Below are positions 1 through 6,566 of a stretch of DNA of 7,739 nt, piece after piece (the first letter of the stretch is position 1; every line of letters begins with the position of its first letter). The DNA is from Candidatus Omnitrophota bacterium. Lineage in GTDB: Bacteria; Omnitrophota; Gorgyraeia; S143-82. Both the position numbers and the translations under genes were made by a program. The notes beneath the pieces were generated by a model. The model saw only the letters and a list, made by a program, of their open reading frames with translations, ran no database searches and was not told the origin of the DNA. The DNA is taken from NCBI GenBank assembly GCA_027065215.1, contig JAMOOT010000253.1:1-7739 (forward strand). Reading direction: 5' to 3'.

Positions 1-1
1 G

Positions 2-142
2 AATGAGCCGGCGATAAAGCAGATAGAGGAGAGGAGGTATTGGGAGAAGTATGAGGGGCAAGGACGAGAGATGTATTTGGTGGGGATAAATATAGATAGT
101 GAGGGAAGGACAGTTGGGGAGATGGAGATAAGACGATTATAA
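2..142 (+). CDS. C-terminal fragment of a probable DUF1703 / PD-(D/E)XK nuclease-superfamily protein (partial, 5' end outside window)
   Basis: An open frame enters from the left edge and runs 46 codons to a TAA at 140-142. It reads AIKQIEERRYWEKYEG near its start, then MYLVGINIDSEGRTVGEME before the stop. This pattern (AIKQI, then a Y..KY turn, a beta-strand YLVGI and a charged end) matches, from memory, the extreme C-terminus of the large DUF1703 family. Those proteins pair an N-terminal AAA-ATPase-like domain with a C-terminal PD-(D/E)XK nuclease-fold domain. The catalytic D, E and K residues and the ATPase motifs would lie upstream and are not visible. The cellular role of the family is not well established; members often occur in many copies per genome. 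The tail is strikingly rich in GAG and AGG codons. It is separated from the next gene by 168 bases that contain a promoter, so it is probably not co-transcribed with it. The family call rests on 46 residues only. Confidence 0.65.
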   Translation, partial: NEPAIKQIEERRYWEKYEGQGREMYLVGINIDSEGRTVGEMEIRRL

Positions 143-225
143 GGTTTAGGAATATAAGAGATTAAACAAAAAAAGCAGGAAATGAATCGTTTATGTTGGG
201 AATATAGAGTATAGGTTTTGCTATT

Positions 226-255
226 TTGCCATATAACAATTTTTAATGGTATAAT
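226..255 (+). promoter_or_regulatory. Predicted sigma-70-type promoter of glgP with extended -10
   Basis: A -35 element TTGCCA (226-231) is followed by an 18-base spacer and a perfect -10 TATAAT (250-255). The -10 is preceded by TGG at 247-249, giving an extended -10. Transcription would start near 262 and leave a leader of about 50 bases before the GTG at 311. The rest of the 143-310 gap is AT-rich and shows no gene, strong hairpin or operator that I can see. This is inferred from consensus matches only. Confidence 0.65.
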
Positions 256-310
256 TTTAGAATGAGTCAAAGGCAGTAAAAGGTGGCGTATCTTAACAAG
301 GGGGGGCGAG

Positions 311-2332
311 GTGAGTTTGCAGAGGTTTTTGGAGATAAATCCGGTAGATAGATTTGAAGAGAACTATAAGCAATTTATTGATGAAAATTCTTTTTATGGT
401 TTCCCGATAGATCCAATCCTGAAGGCAGAAGAAGCTTTGCTTAAGCCGGATGTTACTTCTATTGCTTATTTTTCTATGGAATACGGTTTGGCACCAAGTA
501 TCTATAATTCTTTTTTAATAAAGGGGGAGGTGTCTGAAGCAAATACATTCCGAAGGCATGAACTATTTTCCAATATGCGCTCATTGGATTATTTTTTGGA
601 TATCCAGATAGATAAAATGCTGGATTTGCCTATTTATAGTGGAGGATTAGGGGTCTTAGCAGGAGATACCACAAAGTCTATGGCTGATTTAGGGATGTCA
701 GTCGTAGCTGTTGGGATTCTTTGGAATAAGGGATATTTTAAACAGAATTTTTGGTTTCGCTATGGTCAATTGCCAGAAGAAATGAATTGGGATCCGTGGA
801 ATTATCCTGGATTGATTCCATTGAACAAAAAAGTCAAATTAGAGATGCGAAATGAAACTTTATATCTTAAGTTGTGGAAATATTATGTGTATAGCTATGA
901 TCATAGATTTGTGGTGCCTCTGATTTTATTAGATGCAAATATAGATAGCAATGTAGAGGAACTTCAAAGACTAACAGATCAGTTGTACAGAAGTGATAAT
1001 CCTTGGTGGAAGATATATCAAAGAGTGATATTAGGTTTAGGTGGGATGAAGGCGTTAGAGGCGTTAGGCTATAATGTGGTTCGGTATCACTTGAATGAAG
1101 GGCACGCGGCATTCGCATTCTTAGAAAAGGCTCGGGGGAAAAGTGACGAAGAGATAGAGCAGGAAAAGAAATCTTTTGTTTATACCTGCCATACACCAGT
1201 AGCAGCAGGGCATGATAGATTCCATATAAATGATTTGCGAATTGTATTGAAAGATGAAGATATAGCAATATTAGAGAAACTTGGTACAGAACCGGATAAG
1301 CCAGGTGTTATAAATCTTACACTGGTGGCAATGAATGCCTCCAATCACATTAATGCAGTTGCTTTAAAACATTCTTGGGTAATGCACAATCAGTTTCCGG
1401 ATTATAAGGATCGGATTATTGCAATTACTAATGGGGTGCATACTTTGACATGGATTTCTGAACCTGTACGTAATCTCCTTAACAAGTATAGGGATGTATT
1501 GGGTGATTGGGAAAAGGATCCCACTAATCTGAAAAATGTGGAATCTCTAAGGAATAATTGGGATTTTCGGCGAGACTTGTGGAATGCACACCAGGAAAAT
1601 AAGAGGCAACTGGTTTCCCTTTTGTGGCGCTGGGGAGTAGATGAAAATTCCTTTACCTTGGCTTGGGCCAGAAGAATTGCTGCTTATAAAAGGCCGAGTT
1701 TGATTTTGCGCAATCCGGATCGCTTGGTGGATATTGCCCGTCGTGTGGGGAAAATACAGATAATTATGGCTGGTAAAGCCCATCCTCAGGATAATTTAGG
1801 GTTTACCTTTATTCGAGAATTAATGGATAAGATAGACGCCCTCTACGAATATAGAAAGTATATCCGTATAATGATGTTGGAGAATTACGATACGTATTTT
1901 GGCAAGTTGCTTACCAATACAGTGGACGTATGGCTAAATAATCCATTGCCTCCTTTTGAGGCCTCTGGGACCAGTGGGATGAAGGCAATCCTCAATGGGG
2001 TATTGCAGTTGACTACGTTGGATGGTTGGGTGGTAGAGGCAGAAGATAAAGATATAGGCTGGATATTTGGCTACCGCGATGAGACTAATGATGCCAGTAA
2101 TGAGATGAATCTCCGCTTAGATGAGGATGCAGAGGCCTTATATCAGGCGTTAGAAGAAGTGGTGGGTCTGTATTATTCCACAAATAAAGGAGGAGAGGTA
2201 GACCTTTCTTCTCCATGGATAGACAAAATGATTAACGCCATTTCTCAGGCATCTTATTTTAATACCTACCGTATGGTTAACGATTATCTCAACAAGATTT
2301 GGGAAGTGGATAGGGCATTTGCTACTGCTTAG
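311..2332 (+). CDS. glgP: Alpha-glucan (glycogen/maltodextrin) phosphorylase, GT35 family
   Basis: This cytoplasmic enzyme releases glucose-1-phosphate from the non-reducing ends of alpha-1,4-glucans using phosphate and pyridoxal phosphate (PLP). The 673-residue protein carries FSMEYGL (54-60), YSGGLGVLAGD (109-119), HLNEGHAAF, CHTPVAAGHDRF and TNGVHTLTWISEP. RRIAAYKR (about 454-461) aligns with the KRIHEYKR phosphate-site motif of animal phosphorylase, so R455 and K460 are the likely equivalents of R569 and K574. SGTSGMKAILNG carries the expected PLP lysine, K558. The SGTSGMK form, rather than SGTGNMK, places it in the short TIGR02094-type branch; the N-terminal DUF3417 extension of longer members is absent. 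About 45 residues (61-105) are inserted between the first two motifs relative to the usual spacing. The start is GTG at 311, preceded by AAGGGGGGG at 298-306. A TTG at 317 lies too close to any Shine-Dalgarno to compete. A promoter lies upstream and a probable terminator downstream, so it appears monocistronic. Confidence 0.93.
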   Translation: MSLQRFLEINPVDRFEENYKQFIDENSFYGFPIDPILKAEEALLKPDVTSIAYFSMEYGLAPSIYNSFLIKGEVSEANTFRRHELFSNMRSLDYFLDIQIDKMLDLPIYSGGLGVLAGDTTKSMADLGMSVVAVGILWNKGYFKQNFWFRYGQLPEEMNWDPWNYPGLIPLNKKVKLEMRNETLYLKLWKYYVYSYDHRFVVPLILLDANIDSNVEELQRLTDQLYRSDNPWWKIYQRVILGLGGMKALEALGYNVVRYHLNEGHAAFAFLEKARGKSDEEIEQEKKSFVYTCHTPVAAGHDRFHINDLRIVLKDEDIAILEKLGTEPDKPGVINLTLVAMNASNHINAVALKHSWVMHNQFPDYKDRIIAITNGVHTLTWISEPVRNLLNKYRDVLGDWEKDPTNLKNVESLRNNWDFRRDLWNAHQENKRQLVSLLWRWGVDENSFTLAWARRIAAYKRPSLILRNPDRLVDIARRVGKIQIIMAGKAHPQDNLGFTFIRELMDKIDALYEYRKYIRIMMLENYDTYFGKLLTNTVDVWLNNPLPPFEASGTSGMKAILNGVLQLTTLDGWVVEAEDKDIGWIFGYRDETNDASNEMNLRLDEDAEALYQALEEVVGLYYSTNKGGEVDLSSPWIDKMINAISQASYFNTYRMVNDYLNKIWEVDRAFATA

Positions 2333-2360
2333 TTCACTTGGATGTTTTGTTTATTTTCTA

Positions 2361-2397
2361 TTCGGCCTTTTCTTGGCTGGAGGGTCTTTTTTATTTT
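2361..2397 (+). terminator. Probable weak rho-independent terminator after glgP
   Basis: Positions 2361-2367 (TTCGGCC) can pair with 2375-2381 (GGCTGGA). The stem has 7 pairs, two of them G-U, around a 7-base loop. Three G residues follow, then a T-rich run TCTTTTTTATTTT at 2385-2397. The stem is modest and the T-tract begins 3-4 bases after it, so termination may be partial. Its position 28 bases after the glgP stop fits the role. Confidence 0.4.
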
Positions 2398-2424
2398 GAT
2401 AGATAAAATGTTGTGTGCTAAATT
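2396..2424 (+). promoter_or_regulatory. Predicted promoter of feoB with extended -10
   Basis: TTGATA (2396-2401) and TAAATT (2419-2424) are separated by exactly 17 bases, and TGC just before the -10 makes an extended -10. Transcription would start near 2431, leaving a leader of about 30 bases that contains the AGGAGG of feoB. The -35 overlaps the end of the T-tract of the glgP terminator, a compact arrangement. I see no clear Fur box (GATAATGATAATCATTATC-like) over it, so iron control cannot be read from the sequence. Confidence 0.45.
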
Positions 2425-2461
2425 TAACCATTAGATTTTGTGGAGCATATTAGGAGGATAT

Positions 2462-4438
2462 ATGAAGACTATTGCCTTGATTGGCAATCCTAATGCAGGG
2501 AAGACCACCTTGTTCAATGCCCTTACTGGAGGGCAGGAGAGAGTAGGAAACTGGCCGGGAACTACGGTAGAGTTAGTGGAGGGAACTTTCTCTATTTCAG
2601 GAGAGCAGGTAAGGGTAATTGACTTACCGGGGATATACGGCTTAAGTGCCTTCTCATTGGATGAAAAGATTGCTCGGGATTTTCTTCTAAAAGAAAAGGT
2701 GGATCTTGTTGTCGTAGTTATAGATTCTTCTAATCTGGAGCGAAATCTTTATTTGTTGGTGCAGATTAGAGAGATGGGTTTAAATACTGTGGTTGCCCTT
2801 AATATGTGGGATGTGATGGAGAGAATGTCGGCCGAACTGAATGGAGATGTTTTCAAACAAGTTATTGGTGCTTGTGAGGTGGTTAAGACTGTTGGCAATC
2901 AGGGGCGGGGGATCGAAAGATTGAGAGAGGCGATTGCCCATTGCCTTAAGGAGAAAGATATGTGTCCAACCTTGCAGGTTGATTACGGAGAAGAATTAGA
3001 GCAAATTATAAACAATCTGCAACTCTTGGGATTGACTCGTAGTGAGTCTGTGGCCTTCTTGGAAGGGGACTTTTCTCTGGAAAATTTAGATGAAACAAAG
3101 ATAGAAAAGGCCAAGGCCATTTATCTTGAGGCCCAAAGGTTACACGGTCCTGATCTCGCTCTTTACATTGCTGAGCGACGCTATGGTTTTATTAAAGGGT
3201 TGCTTAGTGAATCATTGCAACAACATTTGGATTTAGATAAACGACTCGCATTTACTGAGTATATAGATAAGGTTATTACCAACCGTGTTTTGGGGATCCC
3301 TTTGTTTCTTGTGGTTATGTATTTAATGTTTACTACTGTATTTAAGTTGGCAAATCCACTGGTATCCTTAATTGAATTATCTCTGAACTGGTTTAATGTG
3401 GCGATCTCTTCGGTTCTTGCTTCGTGGAATGTTCCTACTATCTTTGTTTCATTTTTGACCAATGGGATTATTGATGGGGTAGGCTCTATATTGGTCTTTT
3501 TGCCCAATATTTTTTTCCTATACTTATTTATTTCCATATTAGAAGATTCAGGGTATCTTGCCAGGGCAGCCTTTATTATGGATAAATTTATGCATAGGTT
3601 GGGGTTGCACGGTAAGTCTTTTATCCCAATGCTGATTGGCTTTGGTTGCAATGTACCTGCAATTATGGCCACTCGCACACTTTCCAATGAAAAGGATCGT
3701 ATTATAACGGCCTTTATCATTCCATTTATATCTTGTTCTGCCCGTCTTCCAGTTTATGTTTTGTTTGCCGGTGCATTTTTCCCGGGCAGGGAAAATATTG
3801 TGGTTTTTTTATTGTATCTTGTGGGTATCTTGGTTGGGATAGGTACCGCTTGGGTTTTTAATCGACTTTTGTTCAAGGAGAAAGAGAGTTTATTGATAAT
3901 GGAAATGCCTCCTTATCGGTTCCCTTCTATAAGAGTTATCTTGAAATTTTCTTATCTTCGTACCTGGGAATTTGTAAAAAAGGCTTGGACTGTAATTTTG
4001 GGAGCAGTGGTCCTGATATGGTTATTGGCTTCGTTCCCAAATGGGGTAGAATATGCTTCAGGAGGATCGCTTTTGGGAAGATTGGGGAAGATCTTAGCGC
4101 CAGTTTTTTCCCCAGCCGGATTTGGTTTTTGGCAGGCAGCAGTGGCGCTTTTGTTTGGGGTAGTTGCCAAAGAGGTGGTGGTAGGGACGTTGGGGACGCT
4201 TCTAGCGGGTGGAGAGGAATCAGCCCTGCGCACGGTTCTCCCTTATTATTTTACCCCATTGAGTGCAGTGTCGTTTTTGGTAATGACCCTTCTTTATATT
4301 CCGTGTGTCGCCACGATTGCAGCGATGAAAAAAGAACTTGGCTGGAAGTGGGCGGTGTTCTCTACTTTCTACACGATTATAATAGGTTGGATCTTGAGCG
4401 TTTTGGTATATCAAGGGCTTAGATTGTTGGGTTTATAG
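2462..4438 (+). CDS. feoB: Ferrous iron transport protein B (FeoB), GTPase-coupled inner-membrane Fe(II) transporter
   Basis: FeoB imports Fe(II) across the cytoplasmic membrane under low-oxygen conditions. The N-terminal G domain shows G1 GNPNAGKT (8-15), G2 in NWPGTTVE (T35), G3 DLPG (54-57) and G4 NMWD (114-117). The G5 loop reads TVGNQGRG (143-150), where E. coli FeoB has VSTRGRG. A helical spacer follows, then hydrophobic segments and the Gate domains. GFGCNVPAIMATRTL carries C396, PFISCSARLPVY carries C425, KEVVVGTLGTL follows, and C615 sits in IPCVATIAA. These are the conserved cysteines and hallmark segments of FeoB. An upstream in-frame TTG at 2438 would add 8 residues, but ATG 2462 is chosen because AGGAGG (2452-2457) lies 4 bases before it and the G1 motif then falls at its usual place. 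The 658-residue product is compact for the family. No feoA or feoC is adjacent, so the gene stands alone here. All key transport residues are present, so it looks functional. Confidence 0.95.
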   Translation: MKTIALIGNPNAGKTTLFNALTGGQERVGNWPGTTVELVEGTFSISGEQVRVIDLPGIYGLSAFSLDEKIARDFLLKEKVDLVVVVIDSSNLERNLYLLVQIREMGLNTVVALNMWDVMERMSAELNGDVFKQVIGACEVVKTVGNQGRGIERLREAIAHCLKEKDMCPTLQVDYGEELEQIINNLQLLGLTRSESVAFLEGDFSLENLDETKIEKAKAIYLEAQRLHGPDLALYIAERRYGFIKGLLSESLQQHLDLDKRLAFTEYIDKVITNRVLGIPLFLVVMYLMFTTVFKLANPLVSLIELSLNWFNVAISSVLASWNVPTIFVSFLTNGIIDGVGSILVFLPNIFFLYLFISILEDSGYLARAAFIMDKFMHRLGLHGKSFIPMLIGFGCNVPAIMATRTLSNEKDRIITAFIIPFISCSARLPVYVLFAGAFFPGRENIVVFLLYLVGILVGIGTAWVFNRLLFKEKESLLIMEMPPYRFPSIRVILKFSYLRTWEFVKKAWTVILGAVVLIWLLASFPNGVEYASGGSLLGRLGKILAPVFSPAGFGFWQAAVALLFGVVAKEVVVGTLGTLLAGGEESALRTVLPYYFTPLSAVSFLVMTLLYIPCVATIAAMKKELGWKWAVFSTFYTIIIGWILSVLVYQGLRLLGL

Positions 4439-4444
4439 GAGGTA

Positions 4445-4462
4445 GTGAATAAGTCAATTCAC
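4445..4462. repeat. Perfect short inverted repeat between feoB and hflK
   Basis: GTGAAT (4445-4450) and ATTCAC (4457-4462) are perfect reverse complements around a 6-base centre, 7 bases after the feoB stop. No T-tract follows on the + strand, so it is not a standard terminator. It could be an operator, an mRNA hairpin or chance. A further GTGAAT occurs alone at 4527-4532, close to the hflK Shine-Dalgarno. The remaining bases of the 4439-4546 gap are AT-rich and show no clear promoter or gene. Confidence 0.35.
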
Positions 4463-4546
4463 CGAGGTTAAAAAATTTAGTGTAAAATAAGATGGTGAAA
4501 TCATGTTGAGTCTTATATAACATATTGTGAATCAAGGGGGTGGAGG

Positions 4547-5533
4547 ATGAAGATGGAGATGTTTGATCCACACGGCAGGAAGATAGTCTCTTCCTGGTGG
4601 CAGAGGCAGGGCTGGTTAGCCATTGTCTTGTTTGTGGTAGCGGTTCTTTTAATAAAGAGTTGTGTCTATCAGGTTCAGCCAAATGAAGTGGCGGTGGTGC
4701 AGAGATTTGGTAAGTTTATTCGGATTGATCAACCCGGCTTGCACTTCAAGTTTCCATATCCTATAGATAAGGCGACTATGGTATTGGTTGATTACATCTT
4801 TAAAGAAGAATTTGGTTTTCGAACGGTACGAGCAGGGATCAAGACAGTATATTCTGAGAGGACCTATAGAGAAGAATCGTTAATGCTCACAGGAGATTTA
4901 AATGTAGTGGATGTAAGTTGGGTAGTGCAGTTTCGTGTGAAGGATCCAGTAGCATTTTTGTTCAATGTCCGTGATAAGCGGAAAAACCTTCGGGATATCT
5001 CTGAGGCAATAATGAGAGAGGTGATAGGAGATTATACCTTTGATGAAGTATTTGTGAAACGGTTGGAGATAAACACCTTGGTGAAAGAGCGCCTTCAGAA
5101 GACATTGGATCGATACAAGATGGGAGTTCTAATTACCAAGGTTCTTCTCCAGGATGTAGATCCGCCTGATCCTGTAAAACCTGCCTTTAACGAGGTCAAT
5201 GAGGCAAAACAGGAAAAAGAGAGGATGATTAACGAGGCATGGGAGGTCTATAATCGCAAGATTCCCCGGGCCAAAGGTGAGGCGGCTAAGATTATCCAGC
5301 AGGCCGAAGGTTATGCTGCTGAGATAGTAAACCGGGCCAAGGGAGATGCAGAGAGGTTTTTGGAGGTGTTGAAGGCCTATCGGCAGGCTGAGGATGTTAC
5401 TCGCAAAAGGATGTATCTGGATGCGATGGAAAAGATTTTACGCCAGGCAGGACAGAAGTTTATAGTAGATGAAGATGGAATGAGCATATTGCCTTTGTTA
5501 AATCTGAATGAGCGTGGGAATGGATCTAAATGA
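4547..5533 (+). CDS. hflK: HflK, SPFH/band-7 subunit of the FtsH-regulating HflKC complex
   Basis: HflK pairs with HflC in a membrane cage that surrounds and modulates the AAA protease FtsH. The 328-residue protein has a short N-terminus and one membrane anchor at about 22-37 (GWLAIVLFVVAVLLIK). A band-7/SPFH domain follows, opening with QPNEVAVVQRFGKF. HflK hallmarks are clear: LTGDLNVVDVSWVVQFRVKDP, LLQDVDPPDPVKPAFNEV (near residue 200), KGEAAKIIQQAEGYAAEIV, KGDAERF and DVTRKRMYLDAMEKIL. The long charged helical stretch from about 210 to 290 is the expected coiled coil. It is shorter than E. coli HflK (419 residues), mainly because it lacks the Gly/Pro-rich N-terminal tail. ATG 4547 is preceded by AAGGGGGTG (4534-4542), a near match to the anti-Shine-Dalgarno complement. 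ATG 4553, with GGAGG at 4542-4546, is an equally placed alternative two codons in. hflC follows 45 bases downstream. Confidence 0.93.
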   Translation: MKMEMFDPHGRKIVSSWWQRQGWLAIVLFVVAVLLIKSCVYQVQPNEVAVVQRFGKFIRIDQPGLHFKFPYPIDKATMVLVDYIFKEEFGFRTVRAGIKTVYSERTYREESLMLTGDLNVVDVSWVVQFRVKDPVAFLFNVRDKRKNLRDISEAIMREVIGDYTFDEVFVKRLEINTLVKERLQKTLDRYKMGVLITKVLLQDVDPPDPVKPAFNEVNEAKQEKERMINEAWEVYNRKIPRAKGEAAKIIQQAEGYAAEIVNRAKGDAERFLEVLKAYRQAEDVTRKRMYLDAMEKILRQAGQKFIVDEDGMSILPLLNLNERGNGSK

Positions 5534-5534
5534 T

Positions 5535-5582
5535 ATGATGATAAAGGAGATGAGCACTGACAATGAAGGAGGGTGGAGATGA
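5535..5582 (+). other. Bridging mini-ORF between hflK and hflC (15 codons, hypothetical)
   Basis: An ATG one base after the hflK stop opens a 15-codon frame (MMIKEMSTDNEGGWR). Its TGA stop at 5580-5582 overlaps the hflC ATG at 5579-5581 as ATGA. The frame also contains the hflC Shine-Dalgarno. It has no good ribosome binding site of its own. If ribosomes finishing hflK restarted here, they would be delivered to the hflC start. It may equally be chance, since such short frames are common. Confidence 0.2.
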
Positions 5583-6523
5583 GAGGTATAGGGATAATCT
5601 TGATATGTTTGGCCTTTGGATTGGTGTTGTTCTTTGCTTCAGCCTACACGATAAATGAGACCCAGCAGGTGATAATCACCCAATTTGGGAAACCGGTAGG
5701 AGAGCCCATTACTGAGGCAGGGCTACATTTTCGCGTGCCCTTTATTCAGAAGGTGCACTATTTTGACAAACGCATTTTGGAATGGGATGGAGATGCCAAT
5801 CAGATACCCACTAAGGATAAGCGATTTATCTGGGTTGATACCACTGCCCGATGGAGGATAAAGGATCCTCTTAAGTTTTTCCGATCAGTAAGGGATGAAA
5901 TAGGCGCTCAGGCCAGGTTAGATGATATCATTGATGCTGCGGTAAGAGATGCAGTAAATGGGAGCCGATTGATAGAGATAGTTCGCACCACCAATCGGAT
6001 TGTAAAACAGTTTTCCAACCAGCCCAGTGATGCCAGTATACAGTTAGGGGTGATGGAGAAAATATCTAAGGGTAGAGAGCAGATCCGAAAAGAGATATTT
6101 GAGCAGGCCAGTAAGATGGTGCAGGACTTTGGGATAGAGTTGATAGATGTGCAGGTAAAGCGGGTTAATTACGTTGAGGAGGTTAGGAGGAAGGTGTATG
6201 ATCGAATGATTGCTGAGAGGAAACGCGCTGCAGAGGAATATCGCTCTGAAGGGAGAGGAGAGCAGGCCAGAATAGAGGGGCAGACCGAAAAAGAATTGAA
6301 AAAGATAATGTCTGAGGCCTATCGCAAGGCCCAGGCAATAAAAGGTAAAGCAGAGGCCACTGCCCTTAAAATATATGCAGATGCCTATTCTCAAGGGTTG
6401 GACTTTTTTGAATTTAAGAGGTCCTTGGAGGCTTACCAAAAGGGAGTGGATAAGAGCACGACATTGGTCTTTTCTACCAAACTCCCATTCTTGAAATATT
6501 TGAGTATAGATAAAGAACAATGA
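5579..6523 (+). CDS. hflC: HflC, SPFH/band-7 partner of HflK in the FtsH-modulating complex
   Basis: HflC is the second subunit of the HflKC cage around FtsH. The 314-residue product has an N-terminal membrane anchor (GIGIILICLAFGLVLFF, about 3-19). The band-7 domain follows, with ETQQVIITQFGKPVGEP and EAGLHFRVPFIQKVHYFDKR. HflC-type features include a LEWDGDANQIPTKDKRFIWV segment, ARWRIKDPLKFF, VKRVNYVEEVRRKVYDRMI near residue 190-205, AERKRAAEEYRSEGRGEQA, KIYADAYSQG and the terminal FFEFKRSLEAYQKG. This last block is typical of HflC and distinguishes it from HflK. Length is close to E. coli HflC (334 residues). ATG 5579 is preferred because AGGAGG at 5567-5572 lies 6 bases before it; a GTG at 5573 is in frame but overlaps that Shine-Dalgarno. 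Its stop TGA overlaps the ATG of a mini-ORF that leads to lysS. Confidence 0.93.
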   Translation: MRGIGIILICLAFGLVLFFASAYTINETQQVIITQFGKPVGEPITEAGLHFRVPFIQKVHYFDKRILEWDGDANQIPTKDKRFIWVDTTARWRIKDPLKFFRSVRDEIGAQARLDDIIDAAVRDAVNGSRLIEIVRTTNRIVKQFSNQPSDASIQLGVMEKISKGREQIRKEIFEQASKMVQDFGIELIDVQVKRVNYVEEVRRKVYDRMIAERKRAAEEYRSEGRGEQARIEGQTEKELKKIMSEAYRKAQAIKGKAEATALKIYADAYSQGLDFFEFKRSLEAYQKGVDKSTTLVFSTKLPFLKYLSIDKEQ

Positions 6524-6564
6524 GAATCATTGAAGTGATGGAAATTATCGTTTACAATATCTGA
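6520..6564 (+). other. Bridging mini-ORF between hflC and lysS (14 codons, hypothetical)
   Basis: The hflC stop lies in an ATGA whose ATG (6520-6522) opens a 14-codon frame (MRIIEVMEIIVYNI). Its TGA at 6562-6564 ends two bases before the lysS ATG. It has only a weak purine stretch (AAAGAA) before it. Because lysS itself lacks a visible Shine-Dalgarno, termination-reinitiation from this frame is an attractive but unproven way to start lysS. Confidence 0.25.
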
Positions 6565-6566
6565 CT

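Noticed and set aside
143..225. Possible terminator or RNA element after the left-edge gene
   Set aside because: No stable hairpin followed by a T-tract could be found in this AT-rich stretch.
867..1268. 133-codon open frame on the - strand inside glgP
   Set aside because: It is the antisense of a well-conserved part of the phosphorylase, with no ribosome binding site or familiar motif.
2438..2461. TTG start giving an 8-residue longer FeoB
   Set aside because: The extension contains the Shine-Dalgarno of the ATG at 2462, and FeoB proteins normally begin just before the G1 motif.
3181..3720. 179-codon open frame on the - strand inside feoB
   Set aside because: It is antisense to the FeoB membrane and Gate segments. 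Long antisense frames are expected there, and the product is not recognisable.
3985..4422. 145-codon open frame on the + strand inside feoB
   Set aside because: It overlaps the conserved C-terminal half of feoB in another frame and its translation has no recognisable domain.
4445..4471. Short frame starting GTG at 4445 after an AGGAGG at the feoB stop
   Set aside because: The spacing from the AGGAGG is only two bases and the frame has just eight codons, so it is more likely chance sequence overlapping the inverted repeat.
4483..4521. Possible -10 elements TAAAAT (4483-4488) and TATAAC (4516-4521) before hflK
   Set aside because: Neither has a recognisable -35 at 16-18 bases, so no hflK promoter is called although one may exist.
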